In this document: positions 19,155 through 26,623 of the stretch, one piece after another
Numbering within the stretch: position 1 is the stretch's first letter
Layout: every line of letters begins with the position of its first letter
From: a bacterium
GTDB taxonomy: Bacteria > Cyanobacteriota > Vampirovibrionia > Gastranaerophilales > Gastranaerophilaceae
Length of the DNA: 64,000 nt
Reading direction: 5' to 3'
Assembly (NCBI GenBank): GCA_017542305.1
Contig: JAFXXK010000006.1
Span: 62,001 to 126,000 of the forward strand
Notes under the pieces: generated by a model
What the model was told of the DNA's origin: nothing
Seen by the model: only the letters and a program-made list of their open reading frames with translations
Database searches by the model: none
Position numbers and translations under genes: made by a program

Positions 19155-19389
19155 TTATTAAATTTCCTTTCAACTCCTGTGGTATCGGAGTTTTTAATAT
19201 TTTTTGCAATTTATTTTTTTTAAAAGCATTTTCAATACAAGTATTATTATAGCAAAGATATGCAGATCTGCCAAATGTATGTGCATTTCCGTTTATAACA
19301 AGGCTATTGGTCGCATGTTCTTTTGTAATTTTGATTAATTCATCTCTGTTTTTTACTTGTCCGCAACCAATACATTTTCTGTCTGTCAT
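19144..19389 (-). CDS. ylxR: YlxR family RNA-binding protein
   Basis: 81-residue basic protein of the YlxR/DUF448 family, shown in some bacteria to bind RNA and modulate RNase P. It has the family signature RKCIGCGQVKNRDELIKI at the start and GRSAYLC (usually GRGAYLC) in the middle, with cysteines in the usual places. AAGGATGG precedes the ATG. It sits directly before infB as in many genomes, but here it follows prfA by nine bases instead of nusA. Confidence 0.93.
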   Translation of the reverse strand: MTDRKCIGCGQVKNRDELIKITKEHATNSLVINGNAHTFGRSAYLCYNNTCIENAFKKNKLQKILKTPIPQELKGNLINEL

Positions 19390-19398
19390 AAACCATCC

Positions 19399-20481
19399 TT
19401 ATTCTACTTGAGCGAGTTTTTCTAATTTTAATTTCTGGTCGTATTCCATCAGAAGTTTAATAAGTTCATCCAATTCGCCGTCTATGACTGTCCAGACATT
19501 CAGGTTGTGGTTAAGTCTGTGGTCGGTTAATCTGCCCTGCGGGAAGTTATATGTTCTGATACGTTCGCTTCTGTCGCCCGAGCCAACCTGAGAACGACGA
19601 AGGTCTGTAATTTCCTGCATTTGTTTCTGAACTTCCAAATCATACAGTTTTGAGCGCAGAATCTGCATTGCGCGTTCTTTGTTCTGTAATTGGGAACGTT
19701 CTTCAGTACAGAAAATCATAATCCCTGTAGGTTTGTGGAAAAGACGGGCTGCTGTTTCAACTTTGTTTACGTTCTGACCGCCTGCACCGCCCGAACGAGC
19801 CGTTGACATTTCAATATCTTCAGGTCTGATTTCAATTTCGACATCATCAACTTCAGGCATAACGGCAACGGTTGCTGTTGAAGTATGAACTCTGCCCTGT
19901 GATTCCGTAGCGGGAACTCTCTGAACACGATGAACGCCGGATTCGTATTTCAGACGGGAATAAACGGAATCACCTTTAATTGAAATAATAATTTCGGAAT
20001 ATCCGCCTGCTTCACATTCGGTTTTTGAAAGAATTTGGGTTTGCCAGCCTTGTTTGTCGGCATATTTCAAATACATTCTTGCCAAATCGCCTGCAAAAAT
20101 GTTGGCTTCATCACCGCCTGCACCGCCTCTGATTTCAAGCATAATATCTTTATCATCCATCGGGTCACGCGGAAGCAGAAGGACTTTCATTCTTTCTTCA
20201 AACTGCGGAATTTTTGCTTCGTTTTCTTCCATTTCAGCCTTTAAAAATGCTTTCATTTCCTCATCGGTTTCCGTGTGGAGCATTTCTTTGGCATCTGCTA
20301 TGGCTTCTGTGGTCTTTTTCCATTCATAATATACATTAACCGTTTCTTCCATAGATTTCCTTTGTTTTGACAAATCTCTGAAACGGTTGTAGTCCTGAAT
20401 TACAGCGGGGTCTGAGAGAGTTTCTCCCAACTCAATGTATTTCTTTTCTATTTGTAAAATTTTCTCTAACATATCTTTCAT
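19399..20481 (-). CDS. prfA: Peptide chain release factor 1
   Basis: RF1 reads UAA and UAG stop codons and triggers peptide release. The 360-residue sequence has the PAT-type recognition region in [19 protein letters not shown] (near residue 188) and the catalytic GGQ in [17 protein letters not shown] (near residue 231). First gene of a prfA-ylxR-infB operon, an unusual grouping. Two in-frame starts exist (20481 and 20472). The first is six bases after a TACACT -10 box and has no Shine-Dalgarno sequence, so a leaderless start at 20481 is possible. Confidence 0.97.
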   Translation of the reverse strand: MKDMLEKILQIEKKYIELGETLSDPAVIQDYNRFRDLSKQRKSMEETVNVYYEWKKTTEAIADAKEMLHTETDEEMKAFLKAEMEENEAKIPQFEERMKVLLLPRDPMDDKDIMLEIRGGAGGDEANIFAGDLARMYLKYADKQGWQTQILSKTECEAGGYSEIIISIKGDSVYSRLKYESGVHRVQRVPATESQGRVHTSTATVAVMPEVDDVEIEIRPEDIEMSTARSGGAGGQNVNKVETAARLFHKPTGIMIFCTEERSQLQNKERAMQILRSKLYDLEVQKQMQEITDLRRSQVGSGDRSERIRTYNFPQGRLTDHRLNHNLNVWTVIDGELDELIKLLMEYDQKLKLEKLAQVE

Positions 20482-20487
20482 ACTCTG

Positions 20488-20516
20488 AGTGTACCAAGAA
20501 CATGTTTTTTTTTCAA
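20488..20516 (-). promoter_or_regulatory. Promoter of prfA-ylxR-infB
   Basis: On the minus strand: TTGAAA (20516-20511), a 17-base spacer of mostly A, TACACT (20493-20488), six bases, ATG. The start site would coincide with the prfA start codon. Confidence 0.5.
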
Positions 20517-20544
20517 ATGCAGGTTTGTTTTGTCCCGTATTACC

Positions 20545-20760
20545 TTACAAGTTAAAGTCTAAAAGACTGCTAATACGCATATCAAAGGCTTTTGCAATTT
20601 GGAGCAGATTTGTATATCTCACATCTGTTTTACCTGTTTCAATGTTACTTAGCCCGTGAACGGACAGCCCTGCAAGCTCCGCAAGTTTTTCCTGACTAAA
20701 CTCCCTTTTTGTTCTTTCAAATTTTATTTTTTGTCCCAATTTAACAAGGTCAATATTCAT
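20545..20760 (-). CDS. XRE-family helix-turn-helix regulator
   Basis: 71-residue DNA-binding protein consisting of one Cro/CI-type HTH: LGQKIKFERTKREFSQEKLAELAGLSVHGLSNIETGKTDVRYTNLLQIAKAF. No extra sensor domain. It is divergent from the pilin-like gene at 20845 with only 84 bases between the starts, so its operator may overlap that promoter; regulation of the pilin gene or of itself is a reasonable inference. A weak -10 (TAAAAT) sits six bases before the ATG with no Shine-Dalgarno sequence. Confidence 0.88.
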   Translation of the reverse strand: MNIDLVKLGQKIKFERTKREFSQEKLAELAGLSVHGLSNIETGKTDVRYTNLLQIAKAFDMRISSLLDFNL

Positions 20761-20777
20761 ACTTTTATTTTAACCAC

Positions 20778-20806
20778 TTGATATTTTTAAATAAATTCAG
20801 TATAAT
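20778..20806 (+). promoter_or_regulatory. Promoter of the pilin-like gene
   Basis: TTGATA (20778-20783), a 17-base spacer and perfect TATAAT (20801-20806). It lies in the divergent gap shared with the XRE regulator. AGGAAG precedes the ATG at 20845. Confidence 0.65.
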
Positions 20807-20844
20807 GAATATAAGATAATTATTATGAATAGGAAGTTAATTTT

Positions 20845-21468
20845 ATGAAAAAATCTGCATTTACTTTGGCTGAAGTTCTGATTACGTTGGGGATTATCGG
20901 AGTTGTTGCCGCTTTAACTATGCCGACCTTGATAAATAACGCAAGACAAAAGGAATTGGAAGCAAATTTCAAAAAGAAATCAGCTGAGTTGCAGAATGCT
21001 CTGCAGATGGTTCAACACGACTATGGTGTTACTATATATGGTAATATAACGAATCTTTTGCGAAATAATGCTAACGGATATAACGTTACAATTGCGGAGC
21101 TTATTATTAAACAATTCAAAGAGCCTGCCAAAATTATAAATAGTTATGAAATTAATAGTGGTAAAGTTAATGGTATTCCTCATTCATATAAAAATTATAA
21201 TGGTACCGGGGAGTTTTCACCTAGACAGTTAGATGATGGAACAATTTTTATCAACAATGAATTTTTTATATTTATAAATAATGATAATAATATCCGGACA
21301 AATCAACGACTATGGGTAGATGTAAACGGATACAAAGGTCCGAACAGACACGGGCATGATTTATTCCAATTCTGTTTAAGTGAAGGGGATAAGCTGGACT
21401 TTGAATGTGACCAATATACCCAAAAAGCGCTGCTAAATAAGGACTATTTCATAAAATTACCGCACTAA
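20845..21468 (+). CDS. Type IV pilin-like / pseudopilin protein
   Basis: 207 residues. Class III leader MKKSA is followed by FTLAEVLITLGIIGVVAALT with Glu at +5, again with Ala before the cut site. The globular part differs from the two other pilin-like proteins except for the C-terminal block LWVDVNGYKGPNRHGHDLF, followed by a Cys pair. This shared VDVNG-K-PN-GxDxF block suggests a common fold. Probably an exported minor pilin or pseudopilin. No assembly genes are nearby; the neighbouring HTH gene may control it. Confidence 0.83.
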   Translation: MKKSAFTLAEVLITLGIIGVVAALTMPTLINNARQKELEANFKKKSAELQNALQMVQHDYGVTIYGNITNLLRNNANGYNVTIAELIIKQFKEPAKIINSYEINSGKVNGIPHSYKNYNGTGEFSPRQLDDGTIFINNEFFIFINNDNNIRTNQRLWVDVNGYKGPNRHGHDLFQFCLSEGDKLDFECDQYTQKALLNKDYFIKLPH

Positions 21469-21541
21469 TACCTGTATATAAGTTTTGATATGAGCTATTC
21501 ATCAAAAATTTAATGCTTGATATTTCTAATTGACGTGTTAG

Positions 21542-21547
21542 TATAAT
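21542..21547 (+). promoter_or_regulatory. -10 box before the tRNA-like copy
   Basis: TATAAT ends six bases before the CGGAATG that starts the partial tRNA copy. The surrounding bases nearly duplicate those before the real tRNA-Pro gene (TATAAT at 21642-21647, also six bases before CGGAATG). A TTGATA lies 19 bases upstream (21517-21522). Confidence 0.5.
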
Positions 21548-21553
21548 GAATAT

Positions 21554-21637
21554 CGGAATGTAGCACTCTGCCGAGAAAAACGATTGAGTATCGTTTTTGG
21601 AGAGGGGTAGCGCACCGCACAAAACGAAAGTTTTGTG
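21554..21637 (+). ncRNA. tRNA-like element upstream of tRNA-Pro
   Basis: CGGAATGTAGC (21554-21564) repeats the 5' end of the real tRNA-Pro exactly, and GGTAGCGCACCG (21606-21617) repeats its D-arm 3' side. Between them the D-loop is replaced by a cassette: CTCT (21566-21569) pairs with AGAG (21601-21604), enclosing a 9-bp hairpin AAAAACGAT/ATCGTTTTT with loop TGAGT. An 8-bp hairpin with a GAAA loop (21618-21637) follows. The same cassette, with compensating base changes, occurs before the CAU tRNA at 29.8 kb. The RNA nature is inferred from this covariation. Confidence 0.55.
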
Positions 21638-21641
21638 TTAA

Positions 21642-21647
21642 TATAAT
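21642..21647 (+). promoter_or_regulatory. -10 box of tRNA-Pro
   Basis: TATAAT ends six bases before the first base of the tRNA, which would place the transcription start at or next to the mature 5' end. No clear -35 box; a hairpin occupies that region. Confidence 0.45.
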
Positions 21648-21653
21648 AACCAT

Positions 21654-21727
21654 CGGAATGTAGCGCAGCTTGGTAGCGCACCGTGTTCGGGTCGCGGGGG
21701 TCGCAGGTTCAAATCCTGTCATTCCGA
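21654..21727 (+). tRNA. tRNA-Pro (anticodon CGG)
   Basis: 74 bases fold as a cloverleaf: acceptor CGGAATG/CATTCCG with discriminator A, D stem GCGC/GCGC, anticodon stem CCGTG/CGCGG (one G-T pair) with loop TTCGGGT, five-base variable loop, T arm GCAGG-TTCAAAT-CCTGT. Anticodon CGG reads CCG (Pro). CCA is not encoded. A T-run follows. Partial copies of this gene lie on both sides. Confidence 0.93.
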
Positions 21728-21869
21728 TTTTTTGTGTCTGATTTATCCTGCTCGCAGGTTCTCACGCACGCACAACTCTAAATAAAAATCAAAAGAGTTG
21801 TTGCGTTCCTGATAGACGGATGTACGGCTCATAATTCGCCTACATCCGACTAAAATCCTGTCATTCCGA
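21711..21869 (+). repeat. Duplicated 3' end of tRNA-Pro (att-like direct repeat)
   Basis: AAATCCTGTCATTCCGA, the last 17 bases of the tRNA gene (21711-21727), recurs exactly at 21853-21869, 142 bases downstream. Duplication of a tRNA 3' end is what integration and loss of a tRNA-targeting element leaves behind. The interval holds no gene, only a hairpin formed by ACAACTCT and AGAGTTGT (about 21772-21801). Confidence 0.6.
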
Positions 21870-21949
21870 GTACCTGAGGTACTGCATTATATGCTTCGCT
21901 CGTATTATCCACAAACTCTTGTTTTAATACATTACACGCACAACTCTAA
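21768..21949 (+). repeat. 14-bp direct repeat downstream of tRNA-Pro
   Basis: ACGCACAACTCTAA occurs at 21768-21781 and again at 21936-21949, the second copy ending next to the methyltransferase stop codon. Apart from this and the duplicated tRNA end, the 220-base stretch after tRNA-Pro contains nothing I can identify. Confidence 0.5.
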
Positions 21950-21950
21950 T

Positions 21951-22520
21951 TTATCTTAGTTTTCTGGCGAATGACAGCCCTGCGGGTAAATCAAGAACAG
22001 TATGCCTGTAATCCGGATGAGCGTTTATTGCATCAATATATGGCTGAACTTTTTCTTTATGCGAAAGTACATTGTCTGTTGTGTATATCCCGCCTGCCTT
22101 TAAATGAGGATGAATCAGTCTGAAATAATCTATTGACTCGCTTTTGTTTGCATCTACAAACGCAAAATCAAACATCATATCTTCGGGCAGATATTCTAAA
22201 ACGGCTTTTGCACTTCCGGGTCGAATGGTTATAATATCGGCGACCCCGCATTTTTCGAAATTTTGTTTAGCAACGGAATATCTTTTTTCATAAAACTCTA
22301 TTGTGGTAAGTTTTCCTCCATTAGCTTTAAGAGCTTTACCAAGCCAAATTCCGCTGTATCCGTTTGATGTACCGACTTCAAGTCCTGAAACAAATCCCTC
22401 TGTTTTTATCAGATTATGCAAAAACTCTGCAGTCGGTCGGTAAACATTCCAAAACTGCTTTTGAGTTTTTTCGAGTTCAAGTAATGTTTCCTGTGTAACG
22501 GGGTCGAATGTTTCAAGCAT
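21951..22520 (-). CDS. O-methyltransferase family SAM-dependent enzyme
   Basis: 189-residue cytoplasmic class I methyltransferase. The SAM-binding motif I is LEVGTSNGYSGIWL (about 47-60), acidic motif II is LTTIEFYEKR, and the catechol/caffeoyl-CoA O-methyltransferase-like motif FDFAFVDANKSESIDYF follows; GGIYTTDNVLSH is the metal-proximal strand. The acceptor is unknown. Its start overlaps the upstream propeller gene by one base (ATGA-type junction), so it is the last gene of a dnaJ-propeller-methyltransferase operon. Confidence 0.88.
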   Translation of the reverse strand: MLETFDPVTQETLLELEKTQKQFWNVYRPTAEFLHNLIKTEGFVSGLEVGTSNGYSGIWLGKALKANGGKLTTIEFYEKRYSVAKQNFEKCGVADIITIRPGSAKAVLEYLPEDMMFDFAFVDANKSESIDYFRLIHPHLKAGGIYTTDNVLSHKEKVQPYIDAINAHPDYRHTVLDLPAGLSFARKLR

Positions 22521-23950
22521 TATTTTTCGCCTATTTTCTTGATTTTATTGGTTACATAAACTGAGTTAACAGGAATATCCAGCTGATTTGTTTTTATAAC
22601 TTCCTGAGTATCCAAATCAAAAATCGTATAAACATTGGCTTTTGCATCAGTGATAAGTGCGATGCTTGTATCATCTATACGGGTAAATTTTGTAGGGAAC
22701 TCATTTTTTGGAAGTTTAACCTGTTTGATAATTTGGTCAGTATCCGTATCGATTACGTCAATTGAACTGTTGCCTGCCCCGAGAACAAAAAGAGTATCAT
22801 TATATGTAATCATATCAACAGGTTTTTCCGAAATGGCATTTTCAGACATAAGTCCCAATGTTTCATAATCTACAATTGCGAGTCTGCTTTTTGTACGGCT
22901 TGTAAGATAAACTTTTCCGTTAACGTATGCTATTTTTGATACGTTAGGAAATCTACCGATTTCTTTTAGCAGATAATCGTTGTCCAATTCTATTGCCCAA
23001 ATTTCACGGGTTTGCTTGTCGTTATAGAATAATTTTGTGCCGTCGTCGCTGAGAATAATTCTTTCACACATACCGTTCAGACGGATTTGTTTTTTGATAG
23101 TCATTGTTTCAAGACTTATTACATAAAGGCTTGCATCTTCTCCGCTTGATACATACGCCATTTTATTGGCATTATCAATAATTATTTCGTCAGGATGGGT
23201 TTTAAATTCAATTTCTTTAATTACTTTATCGTCAGCCAAAGAAATTACATCAAGAGATTTTTTGTCGTATGAAGTTACCAAAAGAAATACGTCATACCCT
23301 TTTATTGTGATAGGTACATCATCTCTTGAAAGTGCGTAAGTTGCGTAACTGTTTGCAGGATCAACAACCTGAATATTTTTGGATAAATTTGATGCGATAT
23401 AAAGCATTTTATTTTTCAACTGAGGAACGGCGTCCAGAGAATTTTTGTAAACGGCAGCTCTTGGCGGAGTTACGGGGATAACAAGCCCCTGTTCAACTTC
23501 AGTTCTTACATCAAGATTACCTATAATATTTTTCATTGATGCAGGTACAACAAAGTTTTTCGGTACAAGCATATCCTGCGGAAACAGACCTGTTATAAGC
23601 TCAACAGGAGGTGCAGCCATTCCTATAATCGTATTTTTACCTTTGTTATTCTTTATCATTTTGAGTAATACATAATCGTTGCTTAAAACAACGGCATCGG
23701 GAAGTTGTGCCAGAGTTTTGTTTTCCGGAATTGTATATTTAATATCAACAGGAGCTTCCGAATTAAATTTTGACGGAATTAACGGCAAATAAACATTACC
23801 GTCCGGCAGCTGAACAATACCGTCAAATCTGAAAATAGCCTGCGGATATGTTGCTTTTACGTAATCCTGAACGTTATCCGGTAATTTTGTCGCATTAGCC
23901 GGTATTGACAATGTTAACATTACAGCAAGTCCGATTAATAACTTTTTCAT
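22520..23950 (-). CDS. Exported beta-propeller (YncE-like) protein
   Basis: 476 residues with a signal peptide (MKKLLIGLAVMLTLSIPANA). After an N-terminal region of about 160 residues comes a series of seven or so YncE/surface-layer-type blades, each with a pattern like VVDPANSYATYALSRDDVPITIKGYDVFLL or VIDTDTDQIIKQVKLP. Such propellers bind partners or cofactors in the periplasm or on the surface; no catalytic residue is evident. Its ATG overlaps the dnaJ stop codon by one base. Confidence 0.78.
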   Translation of the reverse strand: MKKLLIGLAVMLTLSIPANATKLPDNVQDYVKATYPQAIFRFDGIVQLPDGNVYLPLIPSKFNSEAPVDIKYTIPENKTLAQLPDAVVLSNDYVLLKMIKNNKGKNTIIGMAAPPVELITGLFPQDMLVPKNFVVPASMKNIIGNLDVRTEVEQGLVIPVTPPRAAVYKNSLDAVPQLKNKMLYIASNLSKNIQVVDPANSYATYALSRDDVPITIKGYDVFLLVTSYDKKSLDVISLADDKVIKEIEFKTHPDEIIIDNANKMAYVSSGEDASLYVISLETMTIKKQIRLNGMCERIILSDDGTKLFYNDKQTREIWAIELDNDYLLKEIGRFPNVSKIAYVNGKVYLTSRTKSRLAIVDYETLGLMSENAISEKPVDMITYNDTLFVLGAGNSSIDVIDTDTDQIIKQVKLPKNEFPTKFTRIDDTSIALITDAKANVYTIFDLDTQEVIKTNQLDIPVNSVYVTNKIKKIGEK

Positions 23951-25080
23951 TACTGAAATACTCCCTTAACCTTTGATAACAAAGATGCTTCCGCAAATTT
24001 TTTACCTGTGTTTAATTCGTATAATTTCTTATACAATTCCTTAGCTTCATCGCTGAGTTGTTTCGGAATTTTTACGGATACAACAACGATATGATCCCCT
24101 CTTTGAGAAGGTCTTGATAATATCGGAATACCTGCGCCTTTTATTCTTACGGTATTACCGTTTTGAATTCCGGCATGGATTTGGATTTTTTGTTCTCCGT
24201 CTAAAGTTTTTATGGTGATTTCATCCCCTAATACCGCTTGTTCCGGAGAAATTTCAAGCTTTGTATATACATCCACATTATCTCTTGTGTAATATTCGGA
24301 TGGTTTAACGTGGATTACAACAAATAAATCGCCTGCCGGTCCTCCGTTTGTTCCGGCATCACCTTCGCCGGACACTCTCATTTTTGAATGGTTATCAACT
24401 CCGGCAGGAATCTTTATTTCGATTTTCTTTTCCTGTTCAATTTTACCGTAACCTTTACAAGCTTTGCATGGTTTTGAAATTACTGTACCCTTTCCTTTAC
24501 AGTCAGGGCAAGGTGAAATTTGAGTAAATGAACCCAAAGGAGTTCTTGCTACTGTCTGAACCTGACCATGACCGTGACATGTCGGGCAGGTTTCAGGTTT
24601 AGAACCTTTTTCCGCACCTGTTCCGCCGCATTCGGTACATGTTTCAAGATGTCCGAAAGTTATTTCTTTTGAAGTGCCAAAAGCAGCTTCTTCAAAGGTT
24701 ATTTCAACATCATATCTCAAATCATCCCCGGGACGTGGTGCGTTAGGATCGGGACGTCCGCCGCCAAATCCGAAACCGCCAAATCCGCCGAAGAATGAAT
24801 TAAATATGTCGTTTAAATCTCCAAACCCGTTTGCGAAAGGTCCGCCGCCGCCAAATCCTGCGTTTGCCAAACCATCTTCACCATACTGGTCATAAGTTGC
24901 TCTTTTATTATCATCCGACAGTGTTTCATAAGCTTTGCCGAGTTCTTTAAATTTCTCTTCAGCATCCGGGGCTTTGTTTACATCGGGGTGTAATTCTCTG
25001 GCTCTCTTCCTAAAAGCCGATTTTATTTCATCTTTTGTGGCATTTTTGTCAACGCCTAATATTTCATAGTAATCTGACAT
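23950..25080 (-). CDS. dnaJ: Chaperone protein DnaJ
   Basis: Hsp40 co-chaperone that delivers clients to DnaK and stimulates its ATPase. The 376 residues show the full type I layout: J domain with HPD at 31-33, a long Gly/Phe region (about 75-115), four zinc motifs CTECGGTG, CPTCHGHG, CPDCKGKG and CKACKGYG (about 145-215), then the substrate-binding C-terminal domains. dnaK and grpE are not adjacent. AGGGAAAA precedes the ATG. No CIRCE operator (TTAGCACTC inverted repeat) is present in the 170-base upstream gap. Confidence 0.97.
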   Translation of the reverse strand: MSDYYEILGVDKNATKDEIKSAFRKRARELHPDVNKAPDAEEKFKELGKAYETLSDDNKRATYDQYGEDGLANAGFGGGGPFANGFGDLNDIFNSFFGGFGGFGFGGGRPDPNAPRPGDDLRYDVEITFEEAAFGTSKEITFGHLETCTECGGTGAEKGSKPETCPTCHGHGQVQTVARTPLGSFTQISPCPDCKGKGTVISKPCKACKGYGKIEQEKKIEIKIPAGVDNHSKMRVSGEGDAGTNGGPAGDLFVVIHVKPSEYYTRDNVDVYTKLEISPEQAVLGDEITIKTLDGEQKIQIHAGIQNGNTVRIKGAGIPILSRPSQRGDHIVVVSVKIPKQLSDEAKELYKKLYELNTGKKFAEASLLSKVKGVFQ

Positions 25081-25131
25081 TTTTCCCTATCTAAATAATC
25101 TCTAATCTAAAATTTCTTCTTATCTTACTAT

Positions 25132-25159
25132 ATTATAATACAAAAGATTTTTTTGTAAA
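25132..25159 (-). promoter_or_regulatory. Promoter of the dnaJ operon
   Basis: On the minus strand: TTTACA (25159-25154), a 16-base spacer and TATAAT (25137-25132). The leader is about 45 bases. Confidence 0.55.
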
Positions 25160-25191
25160 AAAAGTAACATTTTCTTATATTCTTTACATTC

Positions 25192-25220
25192 TTTACTTCT
25201 TTGGTTTATTTGGCTAAAAT
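25192..25220 (+). promoter_or_regulatory. Promoter of glyA
   Basis: TTTACT (25192-25197), 17 bases, TAAAAT (25215-25220), with TATTAT overlapping as an alternative -10. AAGGAG precedes the glyA ATG. Confidence 0.45.
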
Positions 25221-25250
25221 ATTATCAAAGGGATATAAGGAGAGAGAAAG

Positions 25251-26492
25251 ATGAATTTGGAGCATATTAAAAAAACAGATCCTGTTGTTGCGGAACAAAT
25301 TGAACTTGAGTTGAAAAGACAGCAGGAAACTATAGAACTTATTGCGAGTGAAAATTGCACATCATTGGCGGTTATGGAAGCTGCAGGCAGTGTTTTGACA
25401 AACAAATATGCAGAAGGTAAACCGCATAAAAGATATTATAACGGTTGTGAACATATTGATGTAATCGAAGAAATTTGCCAGAAAAGGGCATGTGAATTGT
25501 TTGGTATGGACCATGCCAATGTTCAGCCTCACAGCGGTGCTCAGGCTAATATGGCCGTATTTATGGCAACAATGAAACCCGGTGACAGAGTTTTAAGTAT
25601 GGATTTGTCCAACGGCGGACACCTTTCACACGGTTCTCCGGTTAATTTTTCAGGTATGTATTTTGATGTAAAAAGTTATGGTATCAATGAATACGGCGAA
25701 ATTGATTATGAAGATGTCAGAAAAATGGCATTGGAACATAAACCAAAACTCATAATCTGCGGCGCAAGCAATTACTCAAAGATTATTGATTTCAAAAAAT
25801 TCAGAGAAATTGCGGACGAAGTTGGTGCATTATTATTGGCTGATATCGCACATATTGCAGGTCTTGTTGCGGCAGGATTACATCCGTCACCTGCACCGTA
25901 TTGTGATTTTGTGACCACAACTACTCACAAATCCCTCAGAGGTCCAAGAGGCGGTATAATTATGTGCAAAGAAGAATATGCTCAAGCAATTGATAAAGCG
26001 GTATTCCCTGGAATGCAGGGCGGACCTTTGGAACATATCATTGCGGCAAAAGCGGTTGCGTTACTTGAAGCATCAAAACCGGAATTTAAAGACTATGCCG
26101 CTCAGATTATCAAAAATGCAAAAGCTCTTGCACAGGGCTTAATGGACGAAGGACTTGATATTGTTGGCGGTATGACAGAAAACCATCTTATGACTTTGGA
26201 TTTAAGAAAAACAGGCAAAACAGGTAAAGATATGGCAAATGTTCTTGAAGTCGTCGGTATTACCGCAAACAAGAACACCGTTCCAAATGATCCTCAAAGT
26301 CCGTTTGTAACAAGCGGTATCCGTCTTGGTACTCCTGCTGTTACAACAAGAGGATTTAAGGAAGAAGATATGACGGAAGTTGCAAAGATTATTGCGGGTG
26401 CAATTTATGCTTCCGATAACGAACAGGCTCTGAAAAACCTCAGAGAACGTTCAATGAAGCTTTGTAAAAAACATCCTCTGTATGCGGAGTAA
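25251..26492 (+). CDS. glyA: Serine hydroxymethyltransferase
   Basis: PLP enzyme interconverting serine and glycine while loading one-carbon units onto tetrahydrofolate. The 413 residues include the substrate region LIASENCTS, the glycine-rich PHSGAQAN and the PLP-lysine motif [14 protein letters not shown] (Lys near 227). Length and layout match the family. AAGGAGAGAG precedes the ATG. It is monocistronic and ends at a strong terminator directly before the pgk promoter. Confidence 0.98.
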   Translation: MNLEHIKKTDPVVAEQIELELKRQQETIELIASENCTSLAVMEAAGSVLTNKYAEGKPHKRYYNGCEHIDVIEEICQKRACELFGMDHANVQPHSGAQANMAVFMATMKPGDRVLSMDLSNGGHLSHGSPVNFSGMYFDVKSYGINEYGEIDYEDVRKMALEHKPKLIICGASNYSKIIDFKKFREIADEVGALLLADIAHIAGLVAAGLHPSPAPYCDFVTTTTHKSLRGPRGGIIMCKEEYAQAIDKAVFPGMQGGPLEHIIAAKAVALLEASKPEFKDYAAQIIKNAKALAQGLMDEGLDIVGGMTENHLMTLDLRKTGKTGKDMANVLEVVGITANKNTVPNDPQSPFVTSGIRLGTPAVTTRGFKEEDMTEVAKIIAGAIYASDNEQALKNLRERSMKLCKKHPLYAE

Positions 26493-26511
26493 AATTAATT
26501 AAATACAAAAA

Positions 26512-26547
26512 CAAAAAGGTTGAACGGTTAATCGTTCAACCTTTTTG
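26512..26547 (+). terminator. Intrinsic terminator of glyA
   Basis: A 15-bp perfect stem (26512-26526 with 26533-26547), a six-base loop GTTAAT and a T-run. The pgk -35 box begins six bases later. Confidence 0.9.
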
Positions 26548-26552
26548 TTTAA

Positions 26553-26581
26553 TTGATAATCTTTTATGTTTCTTGTACAAT
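26553..26581 (+). promoter_or_regulatory. Promoter of pgk
   Basis: TTGATA (26553-26558), a 17-base spacer and TACAAT (26576-26581). This position rules out longer in-frame starts for pgk before about 26588. Confidence 0.65.
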
Positions 26582-26623
26582 AGACATGCGAAATATTTAT
26601 TTGTTACAAATAAGGAGAAAACT

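Noticed and set aside
21600-21637. Intrinsic terminator before tRNA-Pro
   Set aside because: The CACAAAAC-GAAA-GTTTTGTG hairpin has no T-run after it; the T-run is part of its stem and a TATAAT follows at once.
25081-25250. CIRCE or other heat-shock operator at dnaJ
   Set aside because: No TTAGCACTC inverted repeat in the gap; only a standard promoter is visible.
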